NCBI GenBank assembly: GCA_965247425.1
Contig: OZ252023.1
Location: 1,302,001 to 1,366,000 of the forward strand
DNA from: CAZOZZ01 sp965247425
GTDB taxonomy: Bacteria > Acidobacteriota > Terriglobia > 20CM-2-55-15
Length of the DNA: 64,000 nucleotides
Reading direction: 5' to 3'
In this document: positions 61,880 to 64,000 of the stretch, in pieces
Layout of the letters: each line of letters begins with the position of its first letter
Position numbering within the stretch: the stretch's first letter is position 1
Made by a program: the position numbers and the translations under genes
Notes under the pieces: model-generated
Told to the model about the DNA's origin: nothing
The model's input: the letters and a program-made list of their open reading frames with translations, nothing else
Databases searched by the model: none

Positions 61880-62698
61880 ATGAACAGCCTTCCAATGTAT
61901 TTCCCTCCGGCGTTCGACATGGACGTCGCCAAACTTTGCGGCCGGCTATCCGCCTCGGCCTACGATCAATATTCCCAATGGGTGAAACAGGGAAGGCCGC
62001 GCAAGGAAGGCGGCTTCACCTGGACTGCACCGATCGACACGGGGCTCTCGTTCTCCACGCCCATCTGGAGCGCGGAAAAGTGGTGGGGACTTTTCGATCA
62101 GTCTGAGCCTTTCGGATTCGTCGCGCGTGGGGGAGACGGCAAGGGCTATCTGGTGTTCCGCGGGACGTCGTCGGCGAGCGACTGGGTCACCGACGCCGAT
62201 GTCGATCATGCGCCCTACGATCTCGTGCCCGACTACGGCAATGTCCACGATGGTTTCATGAAACTTTATCGGGACATGCGGGCCGACACCCTGCGCGCCT
62301 TCGATGAAGTGGACGCCATCAGCCAGCTGTGGGTGACCGGCCACAGTCTCGGCTGTGGACTGTCCACACTGGCCGTTCCGGATGTCATGACCCAGCGAAA
62401 ATTCGATCGCGTCGAGCACTACAACTTCGCCAGTCCGAGAGTCGGAGGTCCCGCTTTCACCGACAGATACAACAACAACGGCGTCCTGACATTTCGGGTC
62501 GTGAACACCTGCGACCTGGTGCCGGAGGCGCCCACCGCCGTGCTTGGGAAATGCCTCTACAAACACATCGCTACCGTCGTCAACTACTCGGCCCAATACG
62601 GCTCACTCGCCGACAACCACAGCCTGACTGGATCGTACGAATATGCGCTCAACAATCCGAGCGACCCCGAGGACGCGACACGAGCGGCGGGCGTCTGA
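61880..62698 (+). CDS. Class 3 lipase family protein
   Basis: 272 residues from the ATG at 61880, with AAGGAAA upstream. The open frame extends further 5' but runs through the MITE-like repeat. The nucleophile elbow is GHSLG with Ser156 (LWVTGHSLGCGLSTLA), preceded by YLVFRGTSSASDWVTD, the conserved region after the lid. Asp212 (VNTCDLVP) and His247 (ADNHSLTGSY) complete the triad. NFASPRVGG is the typical strand. No signal peptide is seen, so location is uncertain. Class 3 lipases hydrolyse acylglycerols; the substrate here is not known. Confidence 0.88.
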   Translation: MNSLPMYFPPAFDMDVAKLCGRLSASAYDQYSQWVKQGRPRKEGGFTWTAPIDTGLSFSTPIWSAEKWWGLFDQSEPFGFVARGGDGKGYLVFRGTSSASDWVTDADVDHAPYDLVPDYGNVHDGFMKLYRDMRADTLRAFDEVDAISQLWVTGHSLGCGLSTLAVPDVMTQRKFDRVEHYNFASPRVGGPAFTDRYNNNGVLTFRVVNTCDLVPEAPTAVLGKCLYKHIATVVNYSAQYGSLADNHSLTGSYEYALNNPSDPEDATRAAGV

Positions 62699-62810
62699 CT
62701 CTCCGCCGGCCATTTCGCCGCGATCTCTTCGTTGAGCCTGTCGTGGTGACTTGAACCGTAAATCCTGTCGTTCTCGCCGAACGTCGAACCGCACAAGCAC
62801 CGGAGGAAAA

Positions 62811-63968
62811 ATGAAAACGTACCCACCTGTCTCTCAAGTTGTTTCGGATCGTTGGATCGACCTGCGCTCTCGGACGTGGGCACAACAGGAGGGAAGCAAG
62901 ACTACGTTCAGACAGCCGTGGTTTACGGCTGTTGTGGTCGCCCTCCTGCTGGCCGCACCGCTCGATGCCCAGGAGCCGGTCGCCTGGGGACCCGATCTCG
63001 AGTTCCACACGTTCTCGATCGTGGCGGTCGATCCCGCTACCGGAGAAACCGGTGTGGCGGTCACGACGCGGAATCCATGCGTGGGTAACGCCGTGCCCTG
63101 GGTGCGGGCCGGTGTCGGAGCGGTCGCGACGCAGGGTGGGACCCGGGTCGAGTACGGTAACGAACTGCTCGACCTGCTGGCGGCCGGCGTCTCTCCCAAA
63201 GACGCACTGGACCGTCTGGTTGAGGCTGATCCCGGCAGGGAACGGCGTCAGGTCGGCGTGATTGGAATAGACGGACGCTCGGCTCAGTGGACCGGGTCCG
63301 GACAGTATGGCTCCGAGGAACAGGGCGACTGGGTGGCGGAGCGGACGGGCGCAACCTTCGCCGTTCAGGGCAACTCCCTGGTCAGCCCGGATGTTGTCGA
63401 GGCGGTCGCGGCAACATTCCAGGCGAGCCAGGATTCGCCCCGACACCTTGCGGACCGCCTCATCGAGGCCCTGTACGCGGGTCACGTGCTTGGGGGCGAC
63501 GGTCGCCACGGAGAGACCCAATCGGCCGCCGTGGTCGTGGCCGATCCCCGGCCGGGGATGGCCCGGCGACCGGACGGCCAGACCGTCCGCATTCACGTCT
63601 GCGAGCATGCCGAGCCGGTTGGAGAGCTACGTCGGATCTATAACACGGCCAGCGAGACTCTCGGCTTCAGGAAGCTCGAGCAATTCATGGGGCGCGACGT
63701 TCTGCAGCTCAAGATGATGCTGCACGCTCTGGGCTACTTCCGTCCGAACGAGACGGAGTTCGACGTCGAAGCGGAGCAAGCCCGGTTTTACACCCAGGAG
63801 GCCATCGAGGCAGTCGATCGCTTCCGTGCCGCGGAAGGCTGGCAGACCTCGGTCCCGGGTCACGTCGACACCCGCGAGATCGAGCGCCTCTGGGCCCGGT
63901 TGGACGAGGCTGGCCGTGCGGACGAAGTTCGACGGAGGCTGCTCGAGATCCTTCAGATCCGCCGCTGA
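62811..63968 (+). CDS. Exported DUF1028 protein with C-terminal peptidoglycan-binding-like domain
   Basis: 385 residues from the ATG at 62811 (GGAGGA ribosome-binding site). An unusually long N-terminal region precedes a hydrophobic export segment (FTAVVVALLLAAPLDAQ). DUF1028 follows at about 65-275 with HTFSIVAVDPATGETGVAV, VGNAVPWVRAGVGAVATQGG, YGNELLDLLAAGVSPKDALD and GNSLVSPDVVEA, resembling Ntn-hydrolase-like folds. The C terminus (FMGRDVLQLKMMLHALGYFR, FYTQEAIEAVDRFRAAEGW) looks like a PG-binding-1 helix bundle. This combination occurs in Acidobacteriota and relatives. Enzymatic activity is unproven. Confidence 0.85.
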   Translation: MKTYPPVSQVVSDRWIDLRSRTWAQQEGSKTTFRQPWFTAVVVALLLAAPLDAQEPVAWGPDLEFHTFSIVAVDPATGETGVAVTTRNPCVGNAVPWVRAGVGAVATQGGTRVEYGNELLDLLAAGVSPKDALDRLVEADPGRERRQVGVIGIDGRSAQWTGSGQYGSEEQGDWVAERTGATFAVQGNSLVSPDVVEAVAATFQASQDSPRHLADRLIEALYAGHVLGGDGRHGETQSAAVVVADPRPGMARRPDGQTVRIHVCEHAEPVGELRRIYNTASETLGFRKLEQFMGRDVLQLKMMLHALGYFRPNETEFDVEAEQARFYTQEAIEAVDRFRAAEGWQTSVPGHVDTREIERLWARLDEAGRADEVRRRLLEILQIRR

Positions 63969-64000
63969 GCCGGCTTTCAGTACCGGGAGGACCGTATTCG

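Noticed and set aside
1..64000. UGA reassigned to Trp in this organism
   Set aside because: Two TGA codons stand at conserved Trp positions, but TGA ends many intact genes in the window (for example the recombinases of all three elements and CusC), so it works as a normal stop.
1..64000. CRISPR array, prophage or restriction/defence system
   Set aside because: No regularly spaced short repeats, Cas proteins, phage structural genes, methylases or nucleases of defence type were seen on either strand.

Overview
The window looks like a high-GC chromosomal region of an Acidobacteriota-like bacterium (Gemmatimonadota is the main alternative). The evidence is the gene content: long Ser/Thr kinases fused to TolB/WD40-like propellers, several very long MacB/FtsX permeases of the ADOP type, a DUF1028 protein, and a class C beta-lactamase-fold hydrolase with C-terminal repeats. 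It is accessory, rearranged DNA with many broken genes and three classes of intact insertion sequence.

Layout. 1-216 is the 5' end of pckA (minus strand, runs off the edge). At 581-620 is only the 3' half of a tRNA-Arg(CCG), which looks like the border of an integrated island. From 711 to about 24.6 kb lies a decayed cluster built around Ser/Thr kinase genes. One kinase is intact (12563-15190); at least eight kinase fragments surround it, four of the kinase starts share the same promoter and leader, and small accessory genes sit between kinase ends. Three copies of a composite element (tyrosine recombinase plus IS91-type HUH transposase) are inserted here, each flanked by a 6-bp direct repeat. 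A peroxiredoxin-like gene (18175-18660) has an in-frame TGA at its catalytic Cys position with a SECIS-like hairpin 11 nt downstream, so it is a candidate selenoprotein.

25.2-26.7 kb is a two-ORF DDE insertion sequence, followed by a benzoate-CoA-ligase-like gene. 28.9-44.7 kb is a copper/heavy-metal resistance island: BNR-repeat protein, two small Cys-containing exported proteins, a CusF-type lipoprotein, two CusC-type outer-membrane factors, a multicopper oxidase, a YcnI-like protein, a tandem HxHxFGxCEG protein, CusB fused to a CusF domain and CusA fused to a YtkA-like domain. The second CusC is split by an IS21-family element whose removal restores the frame exactly. An ArsR/DUF2087 regulator with a 20-bp-arm palindrome over its start closes the island.

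45.4-56 kb is mainly three ADOP-type permeases on the minus strand, interleaved with a class A beta-lactamase-like protein and a dienelactone hydrolase. 56-61 kb holds a signalling cluster: a solute-binding protein with one in-frame TGA, a histidine kinase overlapping it, a response-regulator stub cut by a MITE-like repeat, and a hybrid histidine kinase that has lost its dimerisation domain. The window ends with a class 3 lipase and a DUF1028/peptidoglycan-binding protein.

The number of frameshifts and in-frame TGA codons is high. Genuine decay and assembly error cannot be separated from the sequence alone, so calls on broken genes are made with that reservation.
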